64,000 nt of DNA, taken from the NCBI GenBank assembly GCA_958450325.1, contig OY288247.1, forward strand, positions 58,221,701-58,285,700. Direction: 5' to 3'. Of the stretch, positions 10,020 to 22,719 are shown in pieces; the first letter of the stretch is position 1, and every line of letters starts with the position of its first letter. Source of the stretch: Agrostemma githago (lineage: Eukaryota > Streptophyta > Magnoliopsida > Caryophyllales > Caryophyllaceae). The position numbers and the translations under genes are program-made. The notes beneath the pieces were generated by a model. That model was not told the origin of the DNA and ran no database searches. It saw only the letters and a program-made list of their open reading frames with translations.

Positions 10020-13000
10020 CACGTGCATCAGGGTCCCTTGCATTCAACGCAAACCAATCGATGAATTTTGACGTGGCAACGCTTGAGTTATCAAGAACCT
10101 CATCAATTGGGTCATCATCTTCGAAGATGACAGACTGCTCCCCCGGGAGGTGGAACTGAAGTTTTTCAACACTAGGAGTCCTATAATGGATGTCAAAAGA
10201 AAATATCCTGCAAACAGCTTCACATGCAGATACATATCGACAATCGTACAACTTCTGAATCTGGTCGAGTTGATTTTGGTTATTGCGACGACTATAGGAT
10301 GATTCCATTGTAACACGATCAGGCCCTTTATTGATATACTTGAAGAGATATTTAATCGACCTGGCTTGATTGCACCACTCCACATTTATGTGAGCACGAT
10401 ATTTATCAATGAGGTAAGGATTGTAGGGAACAACATACCGATTATCAATGGGCACACCGTTTTTCAGGATTGTACGACCATTATCTCTTCTCTGGTAAAT
10501 AGGAAAACCATTCTTGTCAACCGTGGTTCTAGGGTTGAATTGCTTTGGAAACTTTCGAATGCATGCACCCTTTACCATGCACGGTGATTGAGGATTTGCT
10601 GCACCGCAGGGACCATGGATCATTAACTCCGATACTCCAGCGTGTAATATGGGATTCTGCCTTTCGTCGGGAATCTCGGCCGAAATGATTCTATCTACGT
10701 CTGCCACCTCCGGGAATTTGTCATCTCGATGGAGGAACAACAGGATGTGTGCATGGGGGAGTCCTCTCTTTTGGAATTCGACTGTGTACACAACTACAAA
10801 CGATTTGAATTTAAAAATGAGTACAAAGGGAAACAATTTTAGAAAGCACGGGTGAAGTAAGATTGGGTTGAAAAAAGATATGAAAATACATACCTGCTTT
10901 AGTCCTCCCGAAAATTTCGCGAACTTTCAAGTCCTGTATTAACTCGTATAGCTTCACCTGAAAAATTCGCGACAAAATATCCGGACGATCTTCAAAGCGA
11001 AGACCCCTTCTAGTAACAAAGCGGGTGACCTCTGGCCATTTAGGATTGCAGGTAAATGTAATGAACAGGTCTGGATAGCCACACCACCTACAAATAGCCA
11101 TAGTGTCCAGATACTTTGACCTCATAAAAGCATCACCGGATGTGTAGGAGGACGGTACGATGTAGCGACTACCGGTGGACGATGGATCAACATTACCTCC
11201 TTCAACTGCATCAACAACATTCTTGTACTTGTCAACCCTCAGTAAATCTTGGTTGAACCGTAAGAATGATAATCTCTGCGACTCAACCATCATGTAACCG
11301 TCAACGCAAATCTGTTGGAATAAGTTGCAAGCTTGTGACCACGTGGGGAACTCAATTTCCATTGGTCTATCCAGAAACCGGAAGGCAAAGAACTCACGTA
11401 AAGTGAGCTCCTCACGCGGTTTAAGGCTATTGCTTACACCAATAGACGCTTCACTGTGCGGAATATGTAAGCGGAATCCATCCTCCCCATATGGGAGCAA
11501 AAGAGGATATTGTAGGGCAAGATATGATGGATGCAGCTCAGAAATACGCTGCAATTGTCCACACGATTTTTGAACAATAATGTCCCGATGCTCCATGTCG
11601 GGACCTATGTCACCTTCAATCACAGCGGCAACTTCTGAAGCGGTTGGACGGTTATAAGTTCTCCCATCGGTGCATCTTCGTGCAATCAGTCTAATACTGA
11701 CATCCCCTTCAACATCCGACGACAATCTGTCCCTGGCCCTACGAAAGGTCTTTGCAAGAGGATTATGTTCATCGATCATTTCCTTTAGTAACGACATAAG
11801 TTCCTCATTGAATCTGCTATGCCCACCACCACTGGTTGTACGAAAAGAAAATGTACAAAGCAATTAGGCTTCAAGAATGCGTAAATATGATCAATCAAAT
11901 TCACAAAATGAGCATACAGAAGGCACTTACGTTACGGCATTTATTCGGTTGTTAACCTCTTCCTCCGTATCGTAGATGTATAATTGGCAAAACTTTGGAA
12001 TTGATCCGTCAGTAGGAAGCAAACTGCCAATTCGATGAACATTCTGTCCTCCCATCCTAAATGTGTATGGACCTCGACCAAGGTTGACTGTTTTATCAAT
12101 AATGCCACCAGTGGACGACCAAGCATACCCGCAATTGTAGCCGCGAATATTACTAATGAACGTAGAACTTAGACGGTGTTGTCTTGTCAATAGTGACTTC
12201 AACAATTCATGTGGTTGACTTAGAAATGGCAAGGTTACCTTCCCATTTGAGCAACATAGGGAAAATTTTGGATTTGTTGTGCCTTTTCCTTTACCAATCC
12301 TTTCCTCGTACCATATCTGGGCTTTGCACATTTGACATTCATACTCCGGGTCACCAATATCCCAATAAACTGAACCTTTGACAATAGATTATGAAAAAAA
12401 ATTATAACAATAATGGAATATGCACTATTTATATAAACATGATTCTAATAAATTTTATATAGAACAGGACAGTTCAAGAGAGGGGTAAGGGAAACCTGCA
12501 CCAATATCTGGAACTCCACCAGCGGTATTGTTGGTTAATCCTTCTTCGAATTGGTGATGTTGAGAATCGTTATCAGTGAACGTACTATCAGATGAAGGAT
12601 TAATAAGTTGAATTGATGAAGTACTGGCCTCATTAAACTCAAAACGTAAGCTTGGTACTGAATCAGTAGTCAGTTAGGCGTCCGAATCGTCACACTCTGT
12701 AATAAGTGAACATATTGCATAGATAATTTGTTCAAAGGCACCATTCTTTAAAACACAAAATAAAACGTGGGGAATCATAACTAATATAATGAATCGTGAG
12801 AACTGAAAGCGTCATTGCAGAACAAATAAAAATCGTAGACAAAAATACACGCAAATCACCTGGCTGAGTACGAAGAACTGAGGAGGTGCGCCTTCTTTTT
12901 TTTTCTGCATTGAGTTCTTTTCTACGGGCTCTTTTAAGTTTTGCATCGTGTTTTGCCGGTGAAAGAATGACAGGTTCAAATGAAAGAACGGAGGAAGGGG

Positions 13001-13129
13001 TTGCACTAAAAGAAGCAGGAGTTGAAGGACAATGAGGCGACGCACGGTGACGACGTGAGGCCAGTCGTCGTATAGGTTGATGGATTTGACCACCCTATCA
13101 GAACACGCAATATTAAAATATATTCAAAA

Positions 13130-13176
<47 letters not shown>

Positions 13177-13508
13177 GTAATAATAGTAATAATAATAATA
13201 ATAATAATATTAACATTAACAATAATAACAATAATAATAGTAATAATAATAATAATAATAGTATGGTAAGTTATATTTTTAGATTGTATTTAGTCAGATT
13301 TATATTTATTAAATATATTTAAGCGAATATTTGATAAATATATTTAGTAGTCAAATTATGGAGGCATGTAGAGGCACACAAACATATATTTGTGTAAGAG
13401 GTGAGTAAGAAGTACCATTGGTTATATCTCTTAGGGGAGTACGGACACCTCGCACATGCTGCTGATTTGGTTCAATATCTTCATTTGCATTTCTACTGCT
13501 CTCACCAC
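10020..13508 (-). pseudogene. Helitron replicase (Rep part), multi-exon, truncated by element 1
   Basis: Exons on the minus strand, from frame continuity and GT-AG sites: 13508-13416 (contains VRTPLRDITN), 13094-12860 (basic, KLKRARRKELNAEKKRRR, likely nuclear signal), 12696-12496, 12375-11931 (YWDIGDPEYECQMC zinc-like motif, then YNCGYAWSS), 11831-10894 (Helitron N-terminal domain, LQYPLLLPYGEDGF, ITFTCNPKWPE) and 10793-10020. The last exon has the HUH motif in GLPHAHILLFL and the two-tyrosine motif in KYLFKYINKGPDR, so the catalytic residues of the rolling-circle nuclease are kept. Three introns of 99-120 bp join codons perfectly. Lesions: a TAA at 12674-12676, an unresolved junction between the first two exons, and loss of everything after 10020 to the LTR insertion. 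The helicase domain is not in the window. Confidence 0.88.
13128..13262. repeat. AAT microsatellite
   Basis: About 130 bp of AAT repeats with a few AGT and AAC variants, located in an intron of the Rep gene. Not coding. Confidence 0.95.
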
Positions 13509-14930
13509 CTGAATAATAATACCAAATTCATAAAGTTAACATCACCTAATACAACATATTATCAAACCAACAAAATCTTATCAAATGTGGTTACATAAAC
13601 TTGGCTAAACATCTTTGAAAAATCTTACGTGAAACCAACACAAAGGAATAACTAAATCTTTGAAAAATCTTACGTGAAAACCAAAGCAAAACAGAACGGG
13701 AAATCAAAACACTTCTTAAGGAATAACTAAATGGCCCGGTTAGTCCTGGCAAAACAGGTTAATGGGTCAAGTTCGGGTCAATTCAGGCCTCAAAACTAAG
13801 GAATATTATCACAGGTTCACACATAAAATTTTTTAAACAGTAAAAAAATCTTACGTACACATACACTTAGTAGTAAAAGCAAAATGAAAACATGTTAAGA
13901 AATAGTGGTAACTAATTAGGCTTAAAGTGTAAGTGGACTAACTGAACTGAAAGTGTCTAAGTTGAACGGAACTTAAAGGGTAGAAAGCGAATTGGACTGA
14001 ATATTAATACTCTGTATTGCAATTAATTTTATGGCTGAGTACATAGAAAAACAATTAATTTTATGGTTAACAACAACAACGATGATAACAACAACAACAA
14101 CAACAACAACAATAAGAAGAAGAATTACTAATGATATTTACATTAACAATAATAATAGTAATAATAACAATATATGCGAAACTATCTTATCAAATGTGGG
14201 CACATAAACTTGTCTAAACTTTTTTAAAAATTTCTACGTAAAACCAACACAGGACGGGAAACCAAAACAAAACAGAACGGGAAATCAAAATATTTCTAAA
14301 AAAATATCTAAATGGCCCAGTTAGACCTGTCAAAACAGGTCAATGGATTGAGTTCGGGTCAATTAAGGCAACTCTAGGGTTATTGAAATCGAGTTGAGTT
14401 CGGGTCAATTAAGGCAACTAAAGTATTTTATTATCGTATACTCTATCCGCTTTGTTATAGTCATCTCACTCTCGTCCCCAAATGTCTAAAAAAATTACGA
14501 CACTATTTATTGAGATGGGCCTATCTGGACTACACGTTCATTGACCACCTACATTATTAGCCACCAGCTCATCATCCATCGGCCCGACACTGGTTTGCAA
14601 GACGTTTCGATAGACTTAAAATTGTATAGAACAAAATCCATCCACCTACAAAATTGTATAGACGGCCCAGCTCTTCAAACAATGTTTTTGTAAAATTGAT
14701 AGCTACATACTAATCCCGGAAAAAATAAACACGTTATTTTAAAAAACCGAGTATAGAAACGTAAAGGAAAAAGATGGGCACCGTAGGTTGGGCCAAAATT
14801 GACGCCCGTAATTAAACCCACTCTCATAATCAATACCACCAATCCACTAACCCATTACACCCCAAAACGAACTGAGATATTGAAAAGGCCCAAATAACTG
14901 AAACCCTAAATGGATTGATGTATTGGAAAG
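13509..14930. other. Helitron spacer with a dispersed direct repeat
   Basis: No gene seen. Two related blocks, about 13640-13800 and 14215-14380, share CAGAACGGGAAATCAAAA, AAATGGCCC and GTTCGGGTCAATT, so an old 160-bp direct duplication is likely. An AAC microsatellite lies at 14068-14112. Confidence 0.6.
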
Positions 14931-15180
14931 GAGGTATATAAGACTTACCCTAAATTCCCACATTACAAACCCTTCATTACAGACTCAATATTCTAACCCT
15001 AAAAATTCAACCGCCTCCTTTCATCTCAGCTCTCTCTCTCTCATCAGTCAACACTCTCTCTCACTTTCTCTCACTTTGACAGTCACAAATCTGTAAATTT
15101 TTTATCAACTTGCAACGTTGTTTAATCCGACGAACAAAATTAAAGAAAAATCAGCGTGTTTCGATCAAAAATGAAGATCA
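14931..15180 (+). promoter_or_regulatory. Promoter-like segment, plus strand
   Basis: A TATATAAG box at about 14935-14943 is followed by a CT-rich leader (TCTCTCTCTCTC near 15035) like plant 5' UTRs. No long ORF follows; the sequence passes into the T-rich block below. It may be a captured host promoter or a non-coding transcript start. Confidence 0.4.
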
Positions 15181-15760
15181 GAAATGAAGACCTTCATTAA
15201 TAGATGGCGAGTTTTTTTTTCTTGTTTTAAATTTCGAAATATTTATTATGTTGTTGATCCTTTTTTTTTCCGAAATCATCACTGATCTCGTTTTTTTTTT
15301 CTGTGGTGTACATGTTTTTGCCATTATTTCGTGCATATTTCATATCCGAAATCGAAGTCAAGATCTACTTTGCTATCCGATTCCGAAAAATGGTGAGTTT
15401 TTTTTTTTTTTTTTTTTTAAGTTTTTATTTATTCAAATTTCGAAATCTTTAGTATGTCAATTTTTTTCGTCACTAATCCTTTTTTTTCCGTGTTGTACAT
15501 ATTTTGGTCCATTGGTTCATGCATGTCTCCTACCTGGTCCGAATTCAAGATCCAAAATGGTAAAGGTTTTTTTGGGTGCATGATCTCGAAATCTTTTATT
15601 TATTTCAATTTTTTTTGATTGCTGATTTTTTTGGTTGTCGTACAGATTTTTCTCCGTGAAGTTTCCCTAAAATTTCGAGTTTATGGCATCAGATCTACTC
15701 CTTTTTAAAAGGAAGGTTTAACATTCTATTTTTTTTGAACATGTTGCTATTTTCTTTTTG
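15181..15760 (+). repeat. T-rich block related to the 37.3-39.7 kb tandem units
   Basis: Contains GTTTATGGCATCAGATCTA near 15680 and CATGCATATTTC-type stretches that recur in each 0.9-kb unit at 37-40 kb. It lies downstream of the RPA-like genes in both places. Exon-like edges occur, such as TCGTACAG before and AATGGTGAG after, but no coding frame is evident. Confidence 0.55.
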
Positions 15761-16020
15761 ATTAATTTCATCTATTAATGTTATTAATGTAAATATATTA
15801 CTCTGTTCTTGTGTTAACTGTGTTCTTTTTTTTTCCATTATTTGTCACTGTGTTCTGTTCTTGTGTTAACTGTGTCCTTGCATATATACAATTTCAAATA
15901 ACTGAAGCATGAATTTTTTTTCTTCATAATTTCAGAGTATATTATTATATTATTTAAAAAATTAATGATTTGATGCATGGTCAGATTCTGATTGGATTCT
16001 TATCAAAATGATATGGTGTA

Positions 16021-16936
16021 TGTTTTGGTAAAAAATATATCGGGTCTACGATTTAAGTTGTGGGTTAAAGCGACCTTCCTATAACTATGAGTCAACGGAA
16101 TCGGGATGAATTTAGCGAGCGAAAACGAAGAAGAAAAAGAACACACACAAAGTTTTGGTGACGCGGAAAACCCAATGTGGGAAAAACCGCGGGGGGAGTC
16201 GGAATCCCACCAAAGTTTCTACTATCAATGGAGAAGAGTAAAATAGGAATACTAATACAAAGAATTTTATCACGACTTATGGCTTATGGTGTATATTTCT
16301 TATGATGCTTGCTTTTTGTTGAGTGCTCTTGGATGATCCCTTTCTCTTTCTGCCTTGTCCCTTTTATAGTGCTCCCATCCGTTGCTTTTCCTCCTCAGAA
16401 TCTTCCTCCTTTAATTCTCTCTTAATGGCCGTTATCTTCTTTATGGTTGAGAATCTTGGCATTTAACCTCTATTTTATTGCTCAGGATTTTGGTATTTAA
16501 TCCTCTCTTTTATTGCTTAAGATCTTGGTAGTTAATCCTCCCCTAGCCGTTGCATCCTCCTCAGCAGTTACATTCTTCTCCTCATTTATCTCCTGGTCTT
16601 CAGGAGGGTTTCCTCCTCTGTAGGTGCAACAACTGTTGCTTCCTCCTCTTTATATGGGCTGAGTCCCTTTTCTTGTTCGTTGGGCTTGTTTGATTTAAGT
16701 GGCCCATGGTTTGTTTACTCTTATATTTTGTTCAACCCGTCATCTTATATTACCCCAGGTTTGCTTGACTTGACGGTCTTTGACTATTTTTGACTTCCGT
16801 ATTTTAGTCTTCGATCTTGGCTTTCATCCGTAGACCGTGGACCTTTTTGTTATTGACCTTTGACTTATGACCCTTTGACCGTCCACTCGTAGCATGCCAC
16901 GTTGCATTCCGAAAGTGCAAATTTTTGACCCGAACA
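16021..16936 (-). mobile_element. Solo LTR
   Basis: A 916-bp block begins TGTTTTGG and ends CCGAACA, flanked on both sides by the same five bases GTGTA (16016-16020 and 16937-16941). That is a TG...CA LTR with a perfect target duplication and no internal region, the product of LTR-LTR recombination. Short inverted CGGGTC/GACCCG lies near the ends. A TATAAAAG box on the minus strand at 16361-16368 suggests minus orientation. The lineage (Copia or Gypsy) cannot be told. Confidence 0.85.
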
Positions 16937-16941
16937 GTGTA

Positions 16942-18644
16942 TAAAAATGTTATGATTACTAAGTTATTGACTATAAAAATATATGATTTTAAGGATAAAG
17001 TGGGTCAAAATATGAGTATTCTAATTACTAAGTTATTAGATTGTGGTTCATTCTGATATAGTCCAAGATATGGATCGAAGTATGATATGAGTACTAAGAT
17101 ATCGAATTAAAGTGTTTCCAAAATATGTTTTACTAAATTAAAGTGTTTCTAAAATATCGAATTGTGATTACTAAGATATGGGTCAAATTATGATTAATAA
17201 GATATTGGGTCATTAATCCAATTAATTAAATCTAATTGGATTAATGATTATCTATAATATTCCTAAATGATTTAAAGAGTATTCTGTAAACTTTTTAGGT
17301 GTCAATTAACTTTTGAAATTAATGCTTAAATCTATTAATGAAAGAAAATTTGTAAATTGTAAATTATCATAGAAACTGTTCCTAAATTCAACCTGAAAAA
17401 TATCTGATTTTAAGGATAATGTGTATTAAAATGTTGTTTTAATTACAAATTGTGGACATAATTCTGACCTTTATATTTCCTTACATTTCGAACCTATGCT
17501 TAGCCTGACATGTTTTCTAATTTTACATTTCATATGTTTTAGATCTTAAATTTGAGGAATGAAATATTTTGTTTTCAATTTTTTTGATTATTTCCATCTA
17601 TTAATCTGAGTATTAAGAATTATGCTTTGTTTATAATTTATTAAAAAAGGTCTTTTTGTATAATCTGGTTGTCATGATATTACATATAAATCTGATTTGT
17701 TGACTGAAATGTTACATGATGTTGAGTTTAAGTATCTATTGTTTACACAAATAGGTTGACCAAATTTAAATTGAAAATGTATGAATAAAGTAAAATGAAA
17801 TATAGCAGCACTCACGTTCTGTCCTGTGCTGATTTGAACCCGTCGTTGTGTTTTCGTTCGTCTTCCCTGAAGCACTACAATATTCCATAATAGACCTTGT
17901 CGAAATAATAATCAAGAATATATTTTTTTGGTAAATACCTTTTATTGTAACGGAAAGGAAGTTTTTGATTGAATAATAAAGATAATGTGAGCTTTAGAAT
18001 ACTATGTTATTTGGTTAGATGATAGAGTCTTATATAGTGAGAATACTAAGTAAAAATGGTATGTAACTGCTGTAAGTTGCTGGATAAGTAAAAACTGCTG
18101 TAAGTTATTGATTAGAACTGAAGAAGGTGGTGGACATAACTTATTCATAACCTCCACTAAAATTGTTTGAGATAAACTGCTTTTTGTGTTGAAGTGTTAT
18201 TTATACGACTGATTTGTACTTGTATAGGTTTATTAAAAATTGTTCACGGCTCTGGTGGATATTTAAATGAACTAAATACATAAATTAGAAAATGAAAATA
18301 TCTGGTGCTTTCTTTTTGTAATATCCTAATATGCTATATCATTGCATTAGACATGAATAACGTAATTGTTGTTTATGTGGAAGTATCATTTATTTGTCAC
18401 AATATGTTCATGATTGAAATTGACTTCTAAATGAAGTAATGAACTAAAGTGAATTATGTCATCTAGATAATGTAATAACAAATACGATAATATAACAATA
18501 AATCCGATTACAACATCGGGATAATATACTTGAATACCTAAAATTTTTAACAATTGTTCTTTAATGATATAAAGAACGAACTAACTAAAAGTTAGTTAAA
18601 TTTGACTTAAAACATAAATAGTATATGCTATTCTAAGACACTGT
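16942..18644. other. AT-rich Helitron spacer
   Basis: No gene recognised. One short exon-like piece on the minus strand at about 17817-17878 has a TTGTAG acceptor and a GTGAGT donor around an open frame, but nothing shows which gene it would belong to. Confidence 0.5.
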
Positions 18645-19866
18645 TTATTTCTTTTGCAATTTGAAAGTTGTCTTTGTTGCTGATTGCTGATCTTGACTGT
18701 CTGTGTTGGATCCACTTGAATGTTCTATTTCAGAATACGGCCTTTTTCGTGGATTTTTGCTTATAGGCGTGACATTCTACTTAATACAAACAATTGAACC
18801 TCATTAGTAATATTACTAAAAATACAATATAAATGTTTCATACTAAATATTAAAATGATTGGTAAATATAAATGTGCTAAAAATGGTTTCTCACCAATTA
18901 ATCAGTTGCTGAAATAGCAGAACCTGTAGTTATTGTGCTGCTTTGTTCCTACAATTAAAATATGCAATCAAGTAACAACACATCATCAAAACAATGAATG
19001 CATTAGGGTACTTTTTTACCTGTTGTGTCAACATGCTCCTCAATTTATGAATTTCTTCTTTGTCATCACTTAGATTAACCACCTTGTAGCACCTTGAATT
19101 CATCACGACATTGAAATGACTACAAACGTACAACTCCATAATGTATTCTTTGTCTATCATTGTCGTTAATATGAATGGTATCTCTTTTGAAGCAGCATGT
19201 TTCTGTTTTAAGTTTCTAAAAAAATTAGGTATTTGTTTCACAACAAATATAGATCTTAAGAGCATTATTCATTGGAAATTTTATTAATTGTACCTCCATA
19301 AGCATGTCATACGACTCATATGCATTAAATCCAGTTCCATCTTCAACTTGCCTATTGTTGGCAATTACATGAATCTGATTGTCGTTTTGATCCTCAACTA
19401 AGAACTTAACCTTGTAACTAAAAAATTGACAAATAAATTAACCATTGAAATGTTGAATACTTTTAGTATGTTATGTAAATAATAAGTACAATTTTGGAAC
19501 TTACATTAAGTCTCTTTCAGCAGCCCCAACTTCTGATGCGTCACAGAAATCCATCGCACAATACCACCTACCATCCTTTTTCTTTCCTGTTATTGTTTGA
19601 CACGTCTTGCATTTATTCCGATACCAGTGTTTTGTATTGTCAATTCCTTTAATTTTGGCTATTATTGAATATATTCCGGCCTATAATGGAATATTGATTA
19701 GGCATAGTTAATGTAAGTAAACAATAAATGCTGAAATTGAAGTAATATGATGTATCTTGTGCACATCAAGTAATTCTGAAATGCTTGCTAACTTCGAATC
19801 AATTTCAATGGATGAATTAAAATCTGAAGGGATGGATTTTCGGTTGCTATTGGTTTCACTTGCCAT
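18645..19866 (-). pseudogene. RPA70-like gene A2: zinc-finger DBD-C half, premature stop
   Basis: RPA70 is the large subunit of the single-strand DNA-binding protein; this unit encodes only the C-terminal OB domain. Exons: 19866-19765 (ATG start, MASETNSNRKS), 19680-19505, 19417-19294, 19202-19020, 18948-18895, 18776-18645. The second exon holds the zinc finger, CKTCQTITGKKKDG then YCAMDFC, followed by DASEVGAAERDL. Exon sizes 176 and 124 are characteristic and recur in gene B (176, 120). All junctions keep frame. A TAA at 18898-18900, two codons before a good donor, stops translation at 211 residues, yet the next exon stays open and ends in a basic tail (SKNPRKRPYSEIE). So the stop is probably a late nonsense mutation. 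The first intron's donor at GTGCAC is weak; a mutated donor (AAG then AT) lies 9 bases on. Confidence 0.85.
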
Positions 19867-19935
19867 GATGATTTCTTTGTTCATGCATGTATGAATTTTC
19901 TATTGATTTAATTAAAATACACAACTAACCATTGC

Positions 19936-19947
19936 TTTATATATATT
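19936..19947 (-). promoter_or_regulatory. TATA-like box upstream of A2
   Basis: The minus strand reads ATATATATAAAG about 70-80 bases before the A2 ATG, suitable for separate transcription of A2. Confidence 0.45.
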
Positions 19948-21195
19948 TCATGTGTTGTTATGGATGTTGAGGGCTATGGTTATTGAGATGGTGGGAGACA
20001 TGGGAAGTTACCAAAATAATGGGTTTGATACATGTTCTCAAGATAAGTTAATTTTAATTGCTTTCTAATCTTGTATATATTTCTGCTTCTTAACCTTTCA
20101 ATAATGCTACTAAGAATTTTATTAATTGATAATTGAATAATTTTCCCTAAAATTACCACGCTAAAAAGCATATAATTTAGAATAAGTGTATGATTTTGAT
20201 ATATGATTTAAATTTAATTATATGAAAGACGGATTCATTTTTGGATTTAATCGCTTCGTTTTTTTGGAAGACGTATGATATGAATTTTATGTTAACTTAA
20301 ATTAACATGTACCATTGAATTGTCGTAAACTTGAATTTTTTTATCATAATTAAAATTGATTGTCTCGTAGTCTAAGTTAATGTATCTTAATATTGACTTT
20401 ATTCTATAATTATTCTACTTGACAAATTATTGATCACTTTTGTTATTTTATGGGATATGTATGTACTGATTTCTATCTTCTTTGTACTTTGTTTAAAATA
20501 AAACTAACGGCTCCTTTATATTACTGGATATTACTGTAGATTGGTACATTTTATATTCTTGATACCAAGTGAGCACTTATGCCTAAAAAGCAGCTGTATC
20601 TTTCAGAAATAGAACAAAAATAATAATAAGTGGCTAAGTTTATTATAATAAATGATGATTCTTAGTTGATAGTGTAGTAATACGATATGAAAATAGAAAT
20701 TCTAAACATTGAAGTTTGTAATACAAATACGACATTGGACCATAAAATAGCCTAGTACTCTCTTAAAATCTGATTGTTTACTTCAGAAATTATGTGAGTC
20801 GTTGCTGAATATTGTCTTCTGATTCCTTGAACGCTACCTTCTCATCTGAACTTTCTTTTATCTTGTATTTGTGCCATCTGAATCATTTTCTGTGTTTCAT
20901 TTAGCTGCAAAACCTGTTGAACATGATAATAATGCAAGTATATACTAACGCAGTAATTGTCAGTACTATTTTTAAAAAACCAAATTAAAACATCAGACAG
21001 AAAGGTCTGAAATTACAGTAAAACAGCATTAAAAAGTTTGTTAATTCTAGCATTAAAAAAAATAACGATGTTAGTTCTAGCATTAAACAAATTAAAACAG
21101 CATTAAAAAAGGTCTGAAATTAGAGTAAAAACAACATAAAAAGGTCTGTTAAGTCTAGCATTAAAAACAGTAAACATGTTAATTTTGCCACATCC
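19948..21195. other. Spacer between the two RPA70-like halves
   Basis: AT-rich. Around 21000-21180 short motifs of the type AGCATTAAAAA and GGTCTGAAATTA recur several times. A Gln-rich open piece on the minus strand (about 20845-20925) may be a remnant exon. No clear gene. Confidence 0.45.
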
Positions 21196-22379
21196 TCAGT
21201 CTGCATTCCCCTGATTTTCTTCATTTTCATCGATGTTGATAGTCTCAACCCTTATCCTTTTTCTTCCCATGTTTCTAACTTCCTCATATTCTTCATTTTC
21301 TATTATGTCCTTCCATGTTGCCCTTGTGATGTCCCTGAGAGCTGCTCCACGACTTGCATTTATGTTTTTATAGTTATAATATAATTTTGTTACAATAATA
21401 TAACATGAGTTGATCGATAATTTTAATTTTTGTATTTGAATAAATATTACCTAGCGATTAATTCATTAACTTCTGGTACATCTGGTTGGAAGTATATCTT
21501 CGTTGCATCTTTTGTTGTTAGTCGTATTTCACCTACACGTTTAAAGATATAATATAACTACTACTAATCTTGGAATCTAATGGACTGTAATTTAAGTAGT
21601 TATGTACCGTGATATGGAATCCTTTGCACACATTGGCACACTATGATCGGCTTTTCAGTGTAAAATTTTGCATCTTCAACCATTATCTTGATACCTTCAG
21701 CATGATTTCTCCATACCCACATTGACATGTATGTCCCATGAATGTCTTGGAGCTCTAAAACTGAGCAAGAACCGTTGAATATCACTCTGTACTCCACAAC
21801 TTGAGCAACAACATCTGTAGAAATTTATTTCTTAGAACACTTTTGTTAAAAACTAAATTTATAACCTCAATATTGTATACAACAAAAATTTGGTAGCGTA
21901 CCTATATAAGGTCGTCCACTGAAGTTACTGTTAATCAAATTTTGAAAGGATTCAAAATTGTAACCTAAAGTTGGAATTTCTTCGTTTTGAATTTCTTCTA
22001 TAATTGTCGTTGGACGAATCAGAAATCGCCATCTGTGAGGTGTTGCAGCCTCCCTTATGTAATTGGGTACTAACTTGGAATTCTTCACTCGATAGACTTT
22101 TCCTTCATTGAAGCTCCTTCCATGTGGTTGTGTGGTTGCATACAGGATTGATGCTTGCATCATTGATCCCTATAATTTGAAATTAAGTTAGAATATAATT
22201 ACATTATGAAGATATAATGCAGTAAATGAGACCTATAAATGACTTACATTTTTATCTACCATTAAAATTTCTAGGGTTGCAGATTGCTGATTTTCTAAAC
22301 GGATTGGATCTCCTCTCCATATTCGAACGACTCGACCCTCAATGTATGGCTGAATTAATCGGTTGTTTTCGTTTTCCAT
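21196..22379 (-). CDS. RPA70-like gene A1: DNA-binding domains A and B
   Basis: Five exons on the minus strand join without any lesion: 22379-22248, 22169-21902, 21814-21608, 21532-21451, 21352-21196, total 846 nt, 281 residues. Start MENENNRLIQPYIEGR; first OB domain with VVRIWRGDP, then ASILYA, FNEGKVYRVKN and LVPNYIR, the DBD-A pattern. The third exon opens DVVAQVVEYR and contains MSMWVWRNHAEGI, the DBD-B pattern. The fourth has RLTTKDATKI...PEVNELIA. The last exon is Lys/Arg/Glu-rich (GRKRIRVETINIDENEEN) and ends at TGA. Ordinary RPA70 continues here into DBD-C; this protein ends instead, and DBD-C is in A2. Introns are 75-95 bp with GT-AG ends. It would bind single-stranded DNA, plausibly during rolling-circle Helitron movement. 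It appears intact. Confidence 0.86.
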
Positions 22380-22429
22380 GTTGGCTTCTTTTTTTCGTTA
22401 TGTTGGTAGATTTTTTGGTATGTACTATG

Positions 22430-22441
22430 TTATATATATAG
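22430..22441 (-). promoter_or_regulatory. TATA-like box upstream of A1
   Basis: TATATATATA on the minus strand 52-60 bases before the A1 ATG; a short leader would result. Confidence 0.45.
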
Positions 22442-22719
22442 TGTGAAGAATTAGGTTTTAGTTATGTTTTGTTGGTAGTTTACTGCTGTTTTTATGCAAT
22501 TTGTGGGCAGTTTATCTCAGTAGTTGGAAGTTATTAGTGGTTGTGATTTCATGGAGTAAAAACTGATGGTAGTGGGCTGGTTTTACTTGAAGATTTCAGT
22601 TGATTTACTATAATTTTGGGTTGGTTTTCTTGTTTCATTAGAATTCAGAATTTTAGTTTGAATTAATTACCTTTTATTTAAATTTATATTCATGCAAGAC
22701 TTAAATTCTCATTTATATA

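Noticed and set aside
13077..13322. ORF encoding poly-Asn
   Set aside because: Pure translation of the AAT microsatellite in a Rep intron.
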